Shown here: positions 63,381-64,000 of the stretch, piece after piece
Layout: the number at the start of each line of letters is the position of its first letter
How positions within the stretch are numbered: the first letter of the stretch is position 1
DNA from: Ruminiclostridium cellulolyticum H10
GTDB lineage: Bacteria; Bacillota; Clostridia; Acetivibrionales; DSM-1351
NCBI RefSeq assembly: GCF_000022065.1
Contig: NC_011898.1
Span: 2,348,501-2,412,500, forward strand
Direction: 5' to 3'
DNA: 64,000 nt
Notes under the pieces: model-generated
What the model saw: the letters and a program-made list of their open reading frames with translations, nothing else
Databases searched by the model: none
Told to the model about the DNA's origin: nothing
Translations under genes and position numbers: made by a program

Positions 63381-64000
63381 TTAAAGTTCTATTTTTTTGA
63401 TATTATTAACAGAATTTTTAGCTATTTCCATATTTCTTCTTTTTTTATCTCTTATAGAAGTAATTGAAGAGTCAATCCCGTTAAAGATACCAAAATTAAT
63501 GTTCATAGGTTGAAAGTTCCTTATACTTTCATCTGAAATATAATTACTTAATGCACCAAGTGCAGTATTGGGCTGAAATATAATCCTTTCTTTCCCCATA
63601 CACTGTGCGGCTGCATTTATCCCAGCAATAAATCCTGAAGAAGTTGATTCTATATATCCTTCAACGCCTGTTATTTGTCCTGCAAAATACAAGTTTTCGT
63701 TACTTTTTAGCCTGTATGTGTTATCTAGCAGCCTTGGAGAGTTAATATAGGTATTTCTATGCATTACACCATATCTAACAAACTCTGCGTTTTCCAGTCC
63801 AGGTATCAGTCTAAAAACCCTTTTTTGCTCAGGCCATTTTAAATGTGTTTGAAACCCGACAATATTGTAAAGAGTTGCATTTTTATTATCCTGTCTAAGC
63901 TGGACAACGGCAAAGGGCTTTATGTTTGTCCTGGCATCAACCAGTCCTACAGGTTTCAGAGGCCCAAACCTCATGGTGTCTTTCCCTCTTAAAGCCATGC
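63381..64000 (-). CDS. trmFO: TrmFO, C-terminal part (runs off the right edge)
   Basis: About 206 residues open to the window edge, containing [73 protein letters not shown] and GINFGIFNG-like blocks of the folate- and FAD-dependent tRNA (uracil-54-C5)-methyltransferase. TrmFO next to the flagellar flgB gene is a conserved Firmicutes order (with xerC, clpQY and codY between them in Bacillus). Confidence 0.95.
   Translation of the reverse strand, partial: MALRGKDTMRFGPLKPVGLVDARTNIKPFAVVQLRQDNKNATLYNIVGFQTHLKWPEQKRVFRLIPGLENAEFVRYGVMHRNTYINSPRLLDNTYRLKSNENLYFAGQITGVEGYIESTSSGFIAGINAAAQCMGKERIIFQPNTALGALSNYISDESIRNFQPMNINFGIFNGIDSSITSIRDKKRRNMEIAKNSVNNIKKIEL

Noticed and set aside
1-64000. CRISPR array or prophage
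   Set aside because: No regularly spaced repeats and no phage structural or integrase genes were seen on either strand; the only mobile element is the IS3 copy.

Overview
The window looks like chromosome of a mesophilic, anaerobic, low-GC cellulolytic clostridium of the Ruminiclostridium (C. cellulolyticum) type. The species-level call is inference from style: a GDSL/SGNH hydrolase carries a type I dockerin whose duplicated repeats read DALDF and DAIDF (the Ala-Leu/Ala-Ile recognition pair known from C. cellulolyticum). The sugar ABC importer, AT-rich spacers, Firmicutes-type riboswitches, FeoAB-Fur, and the single large fla/che operon next to trmFO agree with this. Nearly everything is on the minus strand; the dinB-SRAP island, the IS3 genes and one small repeat protein are on plus.

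Layout. (1) 1-5.6 kb: 5' part of a sensor kinase, a sugar-binding lipoprotein just upstream of it, and a ChvE/MmsA/MmsB-type monosaccharide importer. (2) 5.9-7.2 kb: processive family 2 glycosyltransferase. (3) 7.4-11.4 kb: thiD-thiC-thiM-thiE behind two tandem TPP riboswitches, each with its own terminator. (4) 11.4-15.2 kb: feoA-feoB, a 52-residue Cys-rich protein, fur and a tocopherol-cyclase-like gene, behind a promoter containing a Fur box. (5) 15.3-17.4 kb: two small proteins (one made of 14-residue repeats) and corA, which sits behind an M-box riboswitch and a 30-codon leader ORF. (6) 17.5-21.3 kb: ribD-ribE-ribBA-ribH behind an FMN riboswitch. (7) 21.4-26.7 kb: SOS module: a Y-family polymerase with two LexA boxes, a 77-residue companion and an SRAP-family gene. 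A beta-helix protein gene broken by a complete IS3-family element lies inside the module, together with a remnant copy of the companion gene. (8) 26.7-30.6 kb: alpha/alpha-toroid-like protein, VOC protein, AraC regulator, dockerin hydrolase, tRNA-Leu(CAA). (9) 30.7-63.3 kb: fla/che operon read from flgB (63.24 kb) down to sigD, fapA and a SwrB-like gene. (10) 63.4 kb to the edge: C-terminal part of trmFO.

The flagellar operon encodes rod (FlgBC), MS ring (FliE/F), switch (FliG/M/Y), export apparatus (FliHIJ, FliOPQR, FlhAB), hook (FlgD/E, FliK), number/placement GTPases (FlhF/FlhG), chemotaxis core (CheABWCDY) and sigma-28. It has one clear lesion: fliG is split by a -1 frameshift at A-AAA-AAC. 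The same heptamer ends the toroid-like gene at 26.78 kb early. Either homopolymer undercalls, real mutations, or recoding could explain this.

Most noteworthy for follow-up: the MgtL-like leader ORF between the M-box terminator and corA, the A-AAA-AAC frameshifts, the tandem TPP switches, the Cys-rich protein in the iron operon, the 14-residue repeat protein, and a three-helix nested hairpin between cheY and fliO. No CRISPR array, prophage or rRNA gene was seen.
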